Assembly: GCF_000633355.1 (NCBI RefSeq)
Contig: NZ_AYMQ01000023.1
Location: forward strand, 1-41,074
Source of the DNA: Serratia sp. H1w
GTDB lineage: Bacteria > Pseudomonadota > Gammaproteobacteria > Enterobacterales > Enterobacteriaceae
Length of the DNA stretch: 41,074 nucleotides
Direction of reading: 5' to 3'
A program made the position numbers and the translations under genes. Numbering within the stretch: the first letter of the stretch is position 1; every line of letters starts with the position of its first letter. The notes beneath the pieces are model-generated. The model ran no database searches. It had not been told where the DNA came from and saw only the letters and a program-made list of their open reading frames with translations. Shown here piece after piece: positions 1 through 8,804 of this stretch.

Positions 1-52
1 CAACACATTGAATACTTGACCATCAGGCCTTGTTGTTAAAGGATGATGGTAA

Positions 53-949
53 ATGCTCAGACGAAATGATGTGAAACCACGCGCCTACAAACAGGTGGAT
101 GTATTTACCACCTCACCATTGCAGGGGAACCCGTTGGCGGTGATCCTGGAGGCGGAAGGGCTGAGTGACATGCAGATGCTTTCATTGGCTCGCTGGACCA
201 ACCTTTCGGAAACGACGTTTGTTTTCAAACCGACAGATCCGCTTGCCGATTATCGGGTGCGCATTTTTACCCCCGAAAAAGAATTGCCGTTTGCCGGACA
301 CCCGACATTAGGCACAGCCCATGCGTTATTGGAAGCCGGGTTGGTGACCAAACAGCCGGGTGTCATCATGCAGGAATGCGGGGTTGGTCTGGTTGCGGTC
401 AACATCTTGCCTGAAGGAACGCTGGCGTTTGCCGCGCCTGCGGTAACATTGCGCACGCTGGCCGCTGAGGAATGGGAACGGCTAATAGCCGATGTTCAGC
501 CTGCGGTTATTGCAGCAGAGACGATGCCGGTGATTGCCGATATGGGTATTCGCTGGCTTATGATACGTATGCCAAACGCTCAATCCTGCCTGACGATGAC
601 GCCGGATCAAGCCATGATTAAAAAGCTGCAAATTGATTGCCAGGTTGATGGCGTGGTGGTTTATGGTGCCTATTCCTCTGGTAAGCCAGCAGATTACGAA
701 ATGCGCGCGTTTCTGGTTGAGTGGGATAAGTTGGTTGAGGATCCCGTAACAGGCAGTGCTAATGCGTGCTTGGCGCGTTTGCTGAAGGCCAATAACTTCT
801 CTGACGGTGGCTCGACGGAGCAGGGATACCAGGTTCGACAAGGTACCCAACTACATCGAGAAGGCCGGGTTAGCGTGCGTTTTACTGATGATGAGCCATG
901 GATTGGTGGGCAGAGCTGTACGCTGATTAATGGCTGGCTGCACCTTTAG
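53..949 (+). CDS. PhzF-family isomerase-like protein
   Basis: This 298-aa protein has the length and motif order of the PhzF/diaminopimelate-epimerase-fold family. Near the N terminus it has GNPLAVI, then an ETTFV block containing the glutamate that acts as general acid/base in PhzF. These are followed by the F-A-G-H-P-T-LG block and a second-half EDPVTGSAN block, which together frame the active-site cleft between the two pseudo-symmetric halves. The family includes the phenazine enzyme PhzF and many homologues of unknown substrate. No phenazine genes lie nearby, so a phenazine role is not implied. The ATG at 53 is preceded by AAGGA about nine bases upstream. It appears monocistronic, with a weak hairpin after it. 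The family call is secure; the reaction is unknown. Confidence 0.9.
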   Translation: MLRRNDVKPRAYKQVDVFTTSPLQGNPLAVILEAEGLSDMQMLSLARWTNLSETTFVFKPTDPLADYRVRIFTPEKELPFAGHPTLGTAHALLEAGLVTKQPGVIMQECGVGLVAVNILPEGTLAFAAPAVTLRTLAAEEWERLIADVQPAVIAAETMPVIADMGIRWLMIRMPNAQSCLTMTPDQAMIKKLQIDCQVDGVVVYGAYSSGKPADYEMRAFLVEWDKLVEDPVTGSANACLARLLKANNFSDGGSTEQGYQVRQGTQLHREGRVSVRFTDDEPWIGGQSCTLINGWLHL

Positions 950-974
950 GTGCGGCATTAATTCACTGATATGA

Positions 975-1003
975 CCGGGAATGAGTACCGCGCCCGCTCC
1001 CGG
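975..1003 (+). terminator. Possible weak terminator after the PhzF-like gene
   Basis: Arms CCGGGA and TCCCGG flank a 17-base loop, followed by CTTT and no long T run. The position 25 bases past the stop suits a terminator, but the poor T tract makes this tentative. Confidence 0.35.
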
Positions 1004-1095
1004 CTTTAATCCTTCAGTAGAGCTAACCTTCTTTGTGTCGCAAATATTCGCCCTGAACCTTACAATGGCGTAAATATCAATCGAAATGGACTTCT

Positions 1096-1401
1096 ATGGA
1101 TAATATCAATCAGGCTAAACAGGTGTTAGATGCAAACACCAAAGTGCTTTATGGCATCTTTGGTGTCATCGACCGTTCTGGCTATTTCCCTCCCTTGCCT
1201 TTCCTGAATGAGTTCTTCCTGGTTGGTAGTGACCCGTGCGATCAAGATGGAAGAATGGGGCGTTGGCGGCCATTCACACTTACGTCCTCGGAATATGAAG
1301 TGGTGAAGGCATGGTGGATTGTAACCCGCCCAACTACCGTTGAATCTCAACTGGGTTGCGAGTGCTGGGGGGATTGGGTTCAAGAGATCCTGGAGCGGTA
1401 A
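1096..1401 (+). CDS. Hypothetical protein (101 aa)
   Basis: I do not recognise this 101-aa protein. It is soluble-looking, rich in Trp and aromatic residues, with no signal peptide or membrane segment. Its C-terminal half contains two helical-looking stretches around EYEVVKAWW and CWGDWVQEIL. The ATG at 1096 follows GGACTTCT. The reverse frame over the same span is also open, but this strand has the better start and a coherent amphipathic composition. It sits with the next small gene between two ordinary metabolic or regulatory genes. Such small aromatic-rich proteins are often orphan immunity proteins or toxin-system remnants, but nothing here proves that. Confidence 0.6.
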   Translation: MDNINQAKQVLDANTKVLYGIFGVIDRSGYFPPLPFLNEFFLVGSDPCDQDGRMGRWRPFTLTSSEYEVVKAWWIVTRPTTVESQLGCECWGDWVQEILER

Positions 1402-1545
1402 GCGCCGTTGCGGTTTACAAACATCTCATTTATCCGAAAAATTTTACTATCTGATGTTTGTTCCGGCGCATTAGTTTTTCGCTCCCAGGTTGTCACTTCA
1501 CGTTCTACGGGCATCCGTTGCGTGGTTCACTAGACGGTTAGGTTT

Positions 1546-1950
1546 ATGTGCAATTGCAGAGAACTCCCAACTTGTGTGGCCGAGATTGAATACCGGGAGC
1601 AGGGCTTCCAGTTTTTGGGTGTCTTGATTCATTATCAATACTTCGAAACACCGGATAGTGAGCATTTCGAACCGCAACTTGATTACTCACAATCTATGTA
1701 TCTTTGCACGGAATGCGGCCAGACATGGTACATAGAGTGTGCGCCTGAGCAGGCATCCTATCCAGAATTTGCGTTAAAGGTGAATGGGACAGCTCTGTTA
1801 CCTTCAGAGAGTGAGCTACAGGCAGCCAAACAATATTTATGCATACTTGCGCATAATGGTTTTGGTCCGGAAAAATGCAGGATGGCAAGGTGCCAGAATC
1901 ATAAGTTGCTAGGGCGAGAGCTATGCCATGTACATATTCCTTTTCCGTAA
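1546..1950 (+). CDS. Hypothetical cysteine-rich, probably zinc-binding protein (134 aa)
   Basis: This is an unrecognised 134-aa protein. Cysteines and histidines are grouped in a way that suggests metal binding: CNC at the N terminus, a CTEC knuckle near residue 60, and a C-terminal cluster with C-x4-C, C and H-x-H in the last 25 residues. The middle contains GQTWYIECAPEQ, which resembles a zinc-ribbon strand pair. The ATG at 1546 follows TTAGGTTT. It has no signal peptide and lies 144 bases after the previous small gene in the same direction, so the two could be cotranscribed. It converges on the MocR-type gene. Function is unknown. Confidence 0.65.
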   Translation: MCNCRELPTCVAEIEYREQGFQFLGVLIHYQYFETPDSEHFEPQLDYSQSMYLCTECGQTWYIECAPEQASYPEFALKVNGTALLPSESELQAAKQYLCILAHNGFGPEKCRMARCQNHKLLGRELCHVHIPFP

Positions 1951-2042
1951 TACGGCATAACAAGGTTATCAATCTACGTTTGAGTCCATTAGGAATATCC
2001 AAGCTAATCCAGGGAACATCCAACGGGCGCTGATTGAACCGG

Positions 2043-3491
2043 TTAGGGCAGTCTTTCCGCCACCACAACCGGTTGCCGTTCCTCCAGCATTTCATAAATC
2101 GTTTTCCCCACCTTCTGGATCGCCCGCTCAATCTCACTGGTCATGGGTTTGCTGTAACTGAGCCGCAGGCAATTGCGGTATTTTCCCGCCGCAGAACTGA
2201 TAAAGCCGACGGCAATCTGTACGCCCTGTGGCAACAGACTGCGATTCAGCCGCAGGCTGTCGAATCCATAAGGCAGCTCAACCCACAGCATAAAGCTGCC
2301 TTGCGGCCTGCTCAGGCAGGTATTCGGTGGGAAATACTTCATGATCCAGCCCGTCATAATGTCGCAATTACGCTGATATTGGCGGCGCATACGGCGTAAG
2401 TGCTGGAGGTAATGCCCTTGTTTGATAAATTCAGCCATTGCCAGCTGTGGCAGTGTGGGGACCCGCCCGGCAGAAATGTATTTCATATGCAGTGCTTTTT
2501 CCAGGTAACGCCCTGGCGCAATCCAGCCTACGCGTAAACCGGGCGCAACGGTTTTAGAGAAGGAACTGCACAACAATACGCGACCATCATCATCAAATGA
2601 TGCGATGGTCGGCGGACGAGGGTATTGATAAGCGAGTGCGCCATACACGTCGTCCTCAATAATGGCAACGTCATAGCGTTGGGCCAGCGTCAGCAGCGCT
2701 TTCTTGCGCTCATCCGGCATGTTGTAACCCAGCGGATTATTGCAGGTCGGTGTCAGTTGGATGGCTTTGATCGGCCACTGATCCAGTGCCATTCCCAACG
2801 CTTCCAGGCTGATCCCAACCACCGGATCGGTGGGGATTTCTATCACCTTCATCCCCATTCCTTTCAGGGTCTGCATTGCACCATGAAAGCTGGGTGAATC
2901 CACCGCCACGATGTCGCCAGACTGGCAAACGGCCCCTAAGGCAATAGCCAGTGCGCCATGGCAGCCAGAGGTGATGATGATATTTTCAGCCGACTGATGA
3001 TTGCCGCTGTCCAGCATCAGGCGGGCAATCTGCTCACGCAACGTCAGGGTGCCGTAAATACTGTCGTAATCCAGCACATCCTCGCTTTGGTGCAGGCTGA
3101 TACGGGCGAGCAAACGGCTGAGTATTTTCAAGCCGGGGCCAGAAAGGTCGGGCGTGCCGACGCCCAGATGTAGCACATCCTTTTGAGTACTCCCCTGTAA
3201 AAACTCCAGCGTATTTTCCCATTGGGATATCTCGACCGGCCTTTGTGCATGGCTGCATAGCGCAGGTAAAGCTGGCAGATTTGAACTAAAACGCACAAAG
3301 TATCCCGATTTCGGTCGCGCTTCGATCAGCATGCACTCTTCTAGCTGTCGGTATGCCTGCTGTACGGTGCTGATACTGACCCCATGCTCGTCGCTCAACA
3401 CTCGAACCGAAGGCAACCGCTCTCCGGCGACATACAGCCCTTCTTTGATGCGCTGGCTAAGAATATCGGCCAATTGTTGGTAGCGAGTCAT
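2043..3491 (-). CDS. MocR-type (GntR/aminotransferase fusion) transcriptional regulator
   Basis: The 482-aa protein begins with a GntR winged helix (about residues 1-70, with the E-RLPSVR wing and a VSISTVQQAYRQLE recognition helix). A linker then leads to a fold-type I PLP aminotransferase domain. That domain has the cofactor signature around TPTCNNPLGY and the Schiff-base lysine in SSFSKTVAPGLRVGW. MocR proteins bind PLP as an effector and control a neighbouring, often divergent, gene. The longer frame extends to 3563, but the conserved MTRYQQLADIL start at 3491 fits the family. It is divergent from a DUF1127 gene, as E. coli yjiR is next to yjiS, so it may be the YjiR counterpart. Its target and effector are not shown by the sequence. 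Confidence 0.92.
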   Translation of the reverse strand: MTRYQQLADILSQRIKEGLYVAGERLPSVRVLSDEHGVSISTVQQAYRQLEECMLIEARPKSGYFVRFSSNLPALPALCSHAQRPVEISQWENTLEFLQGSTQKDVLHLGVGTPDLSGPGLKILSRLLARISLHQSEDVLDYDSIYGTLTLREQIARLMLDSGNHQSAENIIITSGCHGALAIALGAVCQSGDIVAVDSPSFHGAMQTLKGMGMKVIEIPTDPVVGISLEALGMALDQWPIKAIQLTPTCNNPLGYNMPDERKKALLTLAQRYDVAIIEDDVYGALAYQYPRPPTIASFDDDGRVLLCSSFSKTVAPGLRVGWIAPGRYLEKALHMKYISAGRVPTLPQLAMAEFIKQGHYLQHLRRMRRQYQRNCDIMTGWIMKYFPPNTCLSRPQGSFMLWVELPYGFDSLRLNRSLLPQGVQIAVGFISSAAGKYRNCLRLSYSKPMTSEIERAIQKVGKTIYEMLEERQPVVVAERLP

Positions 3492-3657
3492 GGATATCAC
3501 CTGATAAAGAAAGAGGGACCAGTACAGATGGCGCTGATTTTGGCCATTCAGACTGTTTATCACATATCTGTATGGAAATAATAGCCGGCTTTTGCATCTG
3601 TCAGGTTTTTCGCCAAAGTATCATGCTAATGGCTCAGCTACTGACGGGGAGTCGATA

Positions 3658-3897
3658 ATGAGTAATGTGATTGAAAATCAAATGGATGAAAACGGTTTAT
3701 CGGCTGCGCGAGCAACACGGAAACGCCAAAATAGGGTTGTCCAGTTATGGCTGAAAGCATACAGATGGGTAAATCGTTGGAATGAGCGGCGCAAAGCCGC
3801 CAATACGCTGGCAAGGCTTAATGGCGATCAGTTAAAGGATATTGGCCTGAGTCGGGATGATATCAAGCGCGATTACAGCCGTCCGTTTTGGCGCTGA
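3658..3897 (+). CDS. DUF1127 (YjiS-like) small protein
   Basis: The 79-aa basic protein ends in a DUF1127 domain: a WNERRKAANTLARLNGDQLKDIGL helix pair followed by SRDDI, where family members have an L-x-D-I-G-L-S-R-x-D-I pattern. A Trp-rich, Arg/Lys-rich helix precedes it. DUF1127 proteins are small helical proteins linked in some bacteria to RNA-dependent phosphate or carbon responses. An in-frame start at 3592 exists, but the ATG at 3658 has GGGGA at the right distance. It is read divergently from the MocR-type regulator, with 166 bases between start codons, so that regulator is the obvious candidate controller. Confidence 0.85.
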   Translation: MSNVIENQMDENGLSAARATRKRQNRVVQLWLKAYRWVNRWNERRKAANTLARLNGDQLKDIGLSRDDIKRDYSRPFWR

Positions 3898-3915
3898 GAG
3901 CAAGAGAATGTGTGA

Positions 3916-4518
3916 TTAGTCGCCTAGGGCCAGATGGCGTTGCACCAAAGCCAGCATACGCCGCCGGATCCAGCCGCTTGCGGGGCGGATAGCCGCCCAG
4001 TAAGGGGCAAGTGCTAACGTTGTGCGCCGATTTGGGCAGAAAATAAAAGTCTCCGTGCGCAAAACGTGTTTTCCACCGGGTTGTTCTATCGCCTGGAAGC
4101 GCACAACCAGTTTCACCGCATGCGGATCGTCAAACGCCAGGAACTGATGGGCATCGGTGATTGTGGCCACTCCCATACCTGGGCGCCAGAATTGCCCAGC
4201 CAACCCCAGGGAGAGTTCACGGGCATCCTGATGCAGAGGAGTAAAATCATTAAGACCAAACAGTTCAGCCGTGGTATCGCTGGGGCGACGGGTAATAAAC
4301 GCCGCTATGGATGTTGGTAACCGTCTTAATGACATCAATGAGCGTATCACGCGGTCATCGTTCATGTTGAGCTGGCCGACTGCATTAATCATGTCTTCTG
4401 GCCGTGCGCTCATCGGCGCGGATTCATGCCGTTCGTAAAAGCTGAAAGCAGGAAGAAACGGCGTTTTTCCCTGCCAGGATTGGTATTCCTTTGCACCGAT
4501 GTAGCCGAAAAAAGCCAT
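3916..4518 (-). CDS. Hypothetical protein (200 aa), possible DUF2867/SRPBCC-like
   Basis: This 200-aa protein has no signal peptide and no clear membrane segment. The second half reads like a beta-rich domain: a TDAHQFLAFDDP strand, KLVVRFQAIE and LRTETFIF, then a helix with YWAAIRPASGWIRRRMLALV. A strand pattern ending in E-T and followed by Y/W-x3-RPxSGxIRR occurs in DUF2867 and some SRPBCC-like proteins, so I suspect that type of fold, from memory only. The start at 4518 has AAGG six bases upstream. It converges with the DUF1127 gene, the stops being 18 bases apart. The catalytic role is unknown. Confidence 0.7.
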   Translation of the reverse strand: MAFFGYIGAKEYQSWQGKTPFLPAFSFYERHESAPMSARPEDMINAVGQLNMNDDRVIRSLMSLRRLPTSIAAFITRRPSDTTAELFGLNDFTPLHQDARELSLGLAGQFWRPGMGVATITDAHQFLAFDDPHAVKLVVRFQAIEQPGGKHVLRTETFIFCPNRRTTLALAPYWAAIRPASGWIRRRMLALVQRHLALGD

Positions 4519-4563
4519 AAAATACCTTAATTATTGGGGGCTGTCGGCGGTAGTGCCTAAACG

Positions 4564-4677
4564 ATGCCAGGTAAATCTTCATCTTTAATATCACAGGATG
4601 TGCGTGATCCGCATTGGCTAATTGAGCGCTTATTCTCTGCCGGGCCGATACCGATCGGTGGCTTATCGCTCGGCTAG
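4564..4677 (+). pseudogene. Possible remnant resembling penicillin-acylase family beta-chain segment
   Basis: A 37-codon frame encodes DPHWLIERLF followed by SAGPIPIGG before a TAG. A LIE-x-LF-x-x-GP-x-P-x-GG pattern occurs inside the large chain of penicillin-acylase-family hydrolases (from memory). Nothing else of such a gene is visible on either side, so this would be a short relic between an unknown gene and a small membrane protein. It could be coincidence. Confidence 0.2.
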
Positions 4678-4716
4678 CTGGTACGGTATCACCTTGATGG
4701 AAAACAAGGACATGGA

Positions 4717-4923
4717 ATGTTAGAGGGTATCGCTGAGTTACTGCACATGGTGTTCAGAGTGATTATCGGAACGGCTTCATTTTTGCTGGAGGTTGTCTGC
4801 GAAATTGGGGATCTCCTGCATATATCTGGCTCTGGCAAACGGCGCAAACGGGGTTGGAAGTTAATCCCAGTGTTGTTGTTTTTGGTCGTTCTCGGTGTGA
4901 TCTGCTGGTGGATTTTTTATTAA
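4717..4923 (+). CDS. Small two-segment membrane protein (68 aa)
   Basis: The 68-aa product has a hydrophobic stretch at about residues 5-30 and a strong C-terminal membrane segment at about 47-67 (LIPVLLFLVVLGVICWWIF), separated by a basic loop GKRRKRGW. That pattern suggests a hairpin with the basic loop in the cytoplasm. The ATG at 4717 follows AAGGACATGGA. No family is recognised. It stands just outside the left repeat of the AT-rich island and is probably ancestral to the locus. Confidence 0.6.
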   Translation: MLEGIAELLHMVFRVIIGTASFLLEVVCEIGDLLHISGSGKRRKRGWKLIPVLLFLVVLGVICWWIFY

Positions 4924-4977
4924 CGTGTCTTAGAAAACAACGGCGCGGAGCGGAGGGCATCTCAATCCTCACAATTG

Positions 4978-5058
4978 GCACTCCTAAAAAAGGGGGCAAT
5001 CGAGACGCCAGCCAAAAGTTAATGAAAGAGGAACAGATGAGCGTTAAGGGTAAAGCTT
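4978..5058. repeat. Left flanking repeat of the AT-rich island
   Basis: An imperfect block of about 65 bases, including CCAAAAGT, GAAA and AGGAACAG in the same order and spacing, recurs at 8805-8870. It is followed at 5043-5058 by GTTAAGGGTAAAGCTT, a 16-base word found again without change at 8928-8943. Both parts are in direct orientation. Confidence 0.75.
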
Positions 5059-5810
5059 GAACGGTAAATACCAACCAAAGAGGTCGTCAGGGTTACGGAG
5101 CAATTCAAAATGGTTCAGCATCTTGCTTGTTGAACCACCTTGCGTAGCCCATTGCATTATTTGTGTCTCACAATGGGAGTTCAACGCTTGGGGGCATTAG
5201 TAAGGTATGCTCACACTCTATGAGCGTTCCGACGAACCGGTTATGCATTTTTTCCATAGATATTAATTCCAGTTTTGTTGTTGAATTTGAAGTATTGTAA
5301 TGATTTGTCGATTTCTTTCATTAAAAAATAACTAATGAAAGCTTGAATGAAAGAATATATAACCATGTTGCTGTGTAAATATTTAAAATAAAAAAGTGAC
5401 ATTAAAAAAACCATACTGTAGGATACTTAATCATTGGGTTTATAGTGCGAGAACATGGATGTTTTAAAATGAAAAAATCCGCGGTATTTACTTTTATTGA
5501 TGTCTTCAAACTGCTGCATCAAGGCAATCTTCTGCTAAGTGCTGGTAACTCAAAAATAGTCCTCCTAATGCTATTTATTATAAGAAAAACCTCATGAAAT
5601 AAATAGTGGTACCGGGCTGTTGGTCCACGAAATAGATTCCTGGAGTATTATAAATTTGGCAATGCTGAAGCTCCTCAGTTGCTTTTTCTGGTCAATGACT
5701 AGAGTCGTTGTCACTCGTTCAGCTCTAAATATGGCAAGTGTTATTGATTATAGAATTGTACTGTATTTACATTGCTGATATTTTCAATCATGTAAAATAA
5801 AGGTGAATTT
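5059..5810. other. AT-rich non-coding leader of the island
   Basis: No convincing gene is seen. The left part holds an inverted repeat TGGTTCA/TGAACCA (5111-5117 and 5131-5137) inside a reverse-strand open frame of about 35 codons. That frame ends in K-L-Y-P-stop, the same last codons as namZ, because of the 16-base repeat. From about 5240 the sequence is very AT-rich and carries many short poly-A/T runs, typical of H-NS-bound transferred DNA. A 42-codon frame at 5469-5597 is too weak to call. The promoter of the 5811 operon must lie here or just before 5811. Confidence 0.6.
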
Positions 5811-6644
5811 ATGTCACATCAGATTAACAATGAATCTCAAAAACGTTACTTTGAGGCGCTACTGTCATATATTGATGAGTGCTACATTCAATCGGATGAG
5901 AAAATGGTCGTGTATCTTGAGGCTGGTCATTTTAATAATAAATTTGGCGTGGATGAGTTCGCTGTAAATACATTAAATGATTCCATTGCGCTGGGGCAAG
6001 CTCTGATTAAAAAATATCAAAAAAATGTAAGGCTTGTCTATGGGATCCTGATAGATGATTTGGGCCTCGCTTGTTCTGACGAAGGTTGTAGCTTAAATTC
6101 ATTACCCATCAATGAAAAAGTAAATAAAACTGAGCTTCCTGATGAGCTTGAAGAGGTTATTGCTGCCAGTTCGCTTATAAAAAGAGATAAATTGATGGTT
6201 TTTTCTGAGCGTACTAGTAAAAATCGCGCAATCGAAACGATAAAAAAACAAATAAAGAATAATAATGATAGAGTGCTTGTCAAAGAAGTTGATGAATATA
6301 GTGAAATTAACGTATCCACCAATGAGTTAGGGACTTTTATGTTGGCACGCCGCCAGGGAAGTGTGTTCACAGCAAAATGCCCGGCTATTATTTCTCAACA
6401 TTATAAAGATGTGCTAATAAAACTGAGGCAACGTTTCTTTGAAATTAACGATTTTGCAATTATAGACTGGTCAGATGCTTCAGATAAAAATAAAGTATTG
6501 CAAGGGGCATCCGCTTTCCCTGTCATCTGTGATACCGCACCCTTAAAAACCTCTATTATCAATGTATTCTTTGGTGATGATGAAGGAGAACTTACCGAGA
6601 TTCGACACAATATTAAGTCAACATGTGACTCAGTCCTTGTGTAA
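5811..6644 (+). CDS. Unrecognised protein encoded with a cysteine desulfurase (277 aa)
   Basis: I do not recognise this 277-aa acidic, soluble protein. It begins with a strand-like VVYLEAGHF, followed by a helix and LVYGILIDDLGLAC. That alternation looks Rossmann-like and ends in a cysteine near residue 87, with a second cysteine five residues later. The middle (about 120-170) is lysine-rich and helical. The C-terminal third has FTAKCPAII, then DFAIIDWSDAS and FPVICDTAP, giving two more cysteines in hydrophobic strands. No PP-loop, radical-SAM or rhodanese motif is visible. AAAGGTGAATTT precedes the ATG. It lies 17 bases before the desulfurase gene and is surely cotranscribed, so it could be the sulfur acceptor or the thiolating enzyme. 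That role is inferred from context only. Confidence 0.8.
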   Translation: MSHQINNESQKRYFEALLSYIDECYIQSDEKMVVYLEAGHFNNKFGVDEFAVNTLNDSIALGQALIKKYQKNVRLVYGILIDDLGLACSDEGCSLNSLPINEKVNKTELPDELEEVIAASSLIKRDKLMVFSERTSKNRAIETIKKQIKNNNDRVLVKEVDEYSEINVSTNELGTFMLARRQGSVFTAKCPAIISQHYKDVLIKLRQRFFEINDFAIIDWSDASDKNKVLQGASAFPVICDTAPLKTSIINVFFGDDEGELTEIRHNIKSTCDSVLV

Positions 6645-6661
6645 ATGGAATTAAATAATAG

Positions 6662-7828
6662 ATGACAGGTATGTTAGATATGATTTACTTAGATAATAAC
6701 TCAACGACTCTTATTCCCCAAGAAGTCCGTGATGCAATAATTGATTGCACTCAAAAATACTTTGCCAATACGGCCTCTGTTAGCCATTATGAAGGGTTAA
6801 AGGCTAATAGATACTTAGAAGAGTGTCGGCGCATTGTAGCACAGTTAATGGATGCTGAGCCTGATAATATTGTTTTTAACTCTGGTGCTTCTGAGGCTAA
6901 CAACACTGTAATTAGAGCGGTTTCTGATTATTACCTACCTCATGGTAAAGTTCATATAATTACCAGCGCCATTGAGCACGCGTGTCTATTGAAAGTCTGT
7001 AAGCACCTTCAGCACTATGGAGTCGAAGTGACTTACGTGCCAGTTGACCATTCGGGAAGAGTTTGTCTTGACTTACTAAAGGCTGCAATACGCCCTGACA
7101 CCCGCTTGATCTCTATAATGGCTGCTAATAATGAGACGGGTGCATTGCAGCCATTGGCGGAGGTGAGCGCTATAGCCCGCGAAAATAATATTCTATTTCA
7201 TACTGATGCTGCGCAGTGGGTAGGGAAACTGCCGTTCTCTGTAATCGAGTTCAAGCCAGATTTCGTCAGTATTTCAGCTCATAAATTTTATGGACCCCGA
7301 GGTGTTGGTGCACTCTACTGTTCGAGACCAGACATACTGCGCAACTCGCCCCTTATCCATGGTGGTGGTCAAGAGTCAGGACTTCGCAGTGGCACGGTTA
7401 ATTTACCGGGTGTTGCCGGAATGGCAAAGGCAGCAGAAATGTTCCTTGCAACATATAACCAGCGTATTGCCGACCAGAAAGTGAAGAAAAAATATTTTAT
7501 TGGTTCTCTTCTAACTCTTTTGCCCGACGTTGTGATTAATGGCTGTCAACAGCAAAGCCTACCCAATACAGTCAATTTTTCTATTCCGGGTATTAAAGCA
7601 AGCACATTGCTGAAAAAATTGAAAATGAAGGTAGCATTGAGTAGTGCTTCCGCCTGCCATTCTGCTGAGCAAAAGCCAAGTCACGTTTTAGCTGCAATGG
7701 GGGTGAAAGAAGAGTTACTCGATGGATCTATCAGACTGAGCATGAGTTATAGCACTACTCAAGAAGAGTTGGATTGCGCTTTGGATTTACTGGTTTCATA
7801 TGCGCAGCGATTGAAGGGGGTTGCATGA
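6662..7828 (+). CDS. Cysteine desulfurase (NifS/IscS-like, PLP-dependent)
   Basis: A 388-aa class-V aminotransferase-fold enzyme. The N terminus MIYLDNNSTT is the usual NifS/IscS start, so initiation could be at 6680 as well as 6662. The PLP lysine is Lys208 in SISAHKFYGPRG, and the catalytic cysteine is Cys332 in SSASACHSAE followed by PSHVLAAMG. Other family blocks are SGASEANN, NNETGALQP and HTDAAQ. The reaction moves sulfur from L-cysteine to the active-site Cys as persulfide and releases alanine. No IscU, SufE or tRNA-thiolation gene is adjacent; the partners here are an unknown protein upstream and a transporter overlapping by ATGA. AT-rich composition matches the island, so it is probably an acquired, pathway-specific desulfurase rather than the housekeeping IscS. 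Confidence 0.9.
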   Translation: MTGMLDMIYLDNNSTTLIPQEVRDAIIDCTQKYFANTASVSHYEGLKANRYLEECRRIVAQLMDAEPDNIVFNSGASEANNTVIRAVSDYYLPHGKVHIITSAIEHACLLKVCKHLQHYGVEVTYVPVDHSGRVCLDLLKAAIRPDTRLISIMAANNETGALQPLAEVSAIARENNILFHTDAAQWVGKLPFSVIEFKPDFVSISAHKFYGPRGVGALYCSRPDILRNSPLIHGGGQESGLRSGTVNLPGVAGMAKAAEMFLATYNQRIADQKVKKKYFIGSLLTLLPDVVINGCQQQSLPNTVNFSIPGIKASTLLKKLKMKVALSSASACHSAEQKPSHVLAAMGVKEELLDGSIRLSMSYSTTQEELDCALDLLVSYAQRLKGVA

Positions 7829-8736
7829 GTACGACCACATCCAAACGCTGGGTTGCAGAGCTGTTATTGGTATGTGTAGCCGCAGGATGGGGAATAGGTT
7901 TCCCTGTAATGAAGTTGGCGGTTAATACACATCCTGTCTTGATGGTATTAGGGTTACGATTTGCACTTTCCGCTCTCATTTTGCTGCCTTTCAGTGCAAA
8001 GAAATTACGTAAGGTGCCTCTGAATACAATGGCAGCGGGAGGCATCCTTGGGCTATTGCTCGGATGCGCATTCATATTTCTTATTTTTGGGTTACAGATA
8101 ACTACAGCTTCAAATACCGGGTTCCTTTCCGGACTTAGTGTTATCTGGGTTCTCCTGTTATCTGGGCCATTGGCTGGTAGATTACCAACATTTGAAGCGG
8201 CTCTTGCTACTCTTTTTGGCATTGCTGGATTATATCTGATGTCTGATATTAATGGCTGGCAGTTACAATGGGGTGATATGTTAGTTATCGTCGGTTCAAT
8301 ATTTACAGCCATACACATTATTGCACTCGATAAATTTAGCCGCAATCACGATAATACGATCCTGACATTTTTACAAGTCGTGACTATGGCAATAGTGATA
8401 ATGCTACTCGAGTACTTTAGAGGAGGGGACCTGCTGCCTTCTGTTTGGGATAGAGATCTGATTATTGCTCTGATGGTAACGGCACTATTTTCTACAGTAA
8501 TAGCTTTTTGGGTTCAAACCCATTATCAGCGCTATACGACGCCGATACGTGCCATATTGATTTATAATCTTGAACCTGTATTCTCGGCCTTGTTTGCCGT
8601 TTGGTTATTATATGAAACTATATCGGGCAACATGTTTTTGGGTGGGGGGTTAATTTTACTCGGGATGTGCTTGCCTGCATTCATAGCGGCATTTACTCAG
8701 CGTTCTCGTAAAAATGACGTTATGAACCAGTCCTAA
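7825..8736 (+). CDS. EamA/DMT-superfamily transporter
   Basis: The 303-aa product has ten predicted hydrophobic segments in two EamA-like halves. The first begins ELLLVCVAAGWGIGFPVMKLA, the usual W-G-x-x-F start of these permeases. The second has the conserved NLEPVFSALFAVWLL segment with the Pro-containing helix. EamA members export amino acids, cysteine-pathway compounds or other metabolites. The start ATG overlaps the desulfurase stop as ATGA (7825-7828), so translation is coupled. A longer in-frame start at 7774 would run back into the desulfurase and is less likely. Context suggests export of the product made by the two upstream genes. Confidence 0.88.
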   Translation: MSTTTSKRWVAELLLVCVAAGWGIGFPVMKLAVNTHPVLMVLGLRFALSALILLPFSAKKLRKVPLNTMAAGGILGLLLGCAFIFLIFGLQITTASNTGFLSGLSVIWVLLLSGPLAGRLPTFEAALATLFGIAGLYLMSDINGWQLQWGDMLVIVGSIFTAIHIIALDKFSRNHDNTILTFLQVVTMAIVIMLLEYFRGGDLLPSVWDRDLIIALMVTALFSTVIAFWVQTHYQRYTTPIRAILIYNLEPVFSALFAVWLLYETISGNMFLGGGLILLGMCLPAFIAAFTQRSRKNDVMNQS

Positions 8737-8804
8737 CTTAGCTATTCCTGAGAGGATATGGGGTAATTTAAGACAAGGCTTTATCAAATTTGCTTGCAAC
8801 CGTT

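Noticed and set aside
1694-2137. 147-codon minus frame across the cysteine-rich gene and the MocR 3' end
   Set aside because: Overlaps two better-supported genes and ends in no known domain.
5469-5597. 42-codon plus-strand frame starting MKKSAVFTF in the island leader
   Set aside because: Weak ribosome site, AT-rich background where short frames are expected, no recognisable family; not called as a gene.
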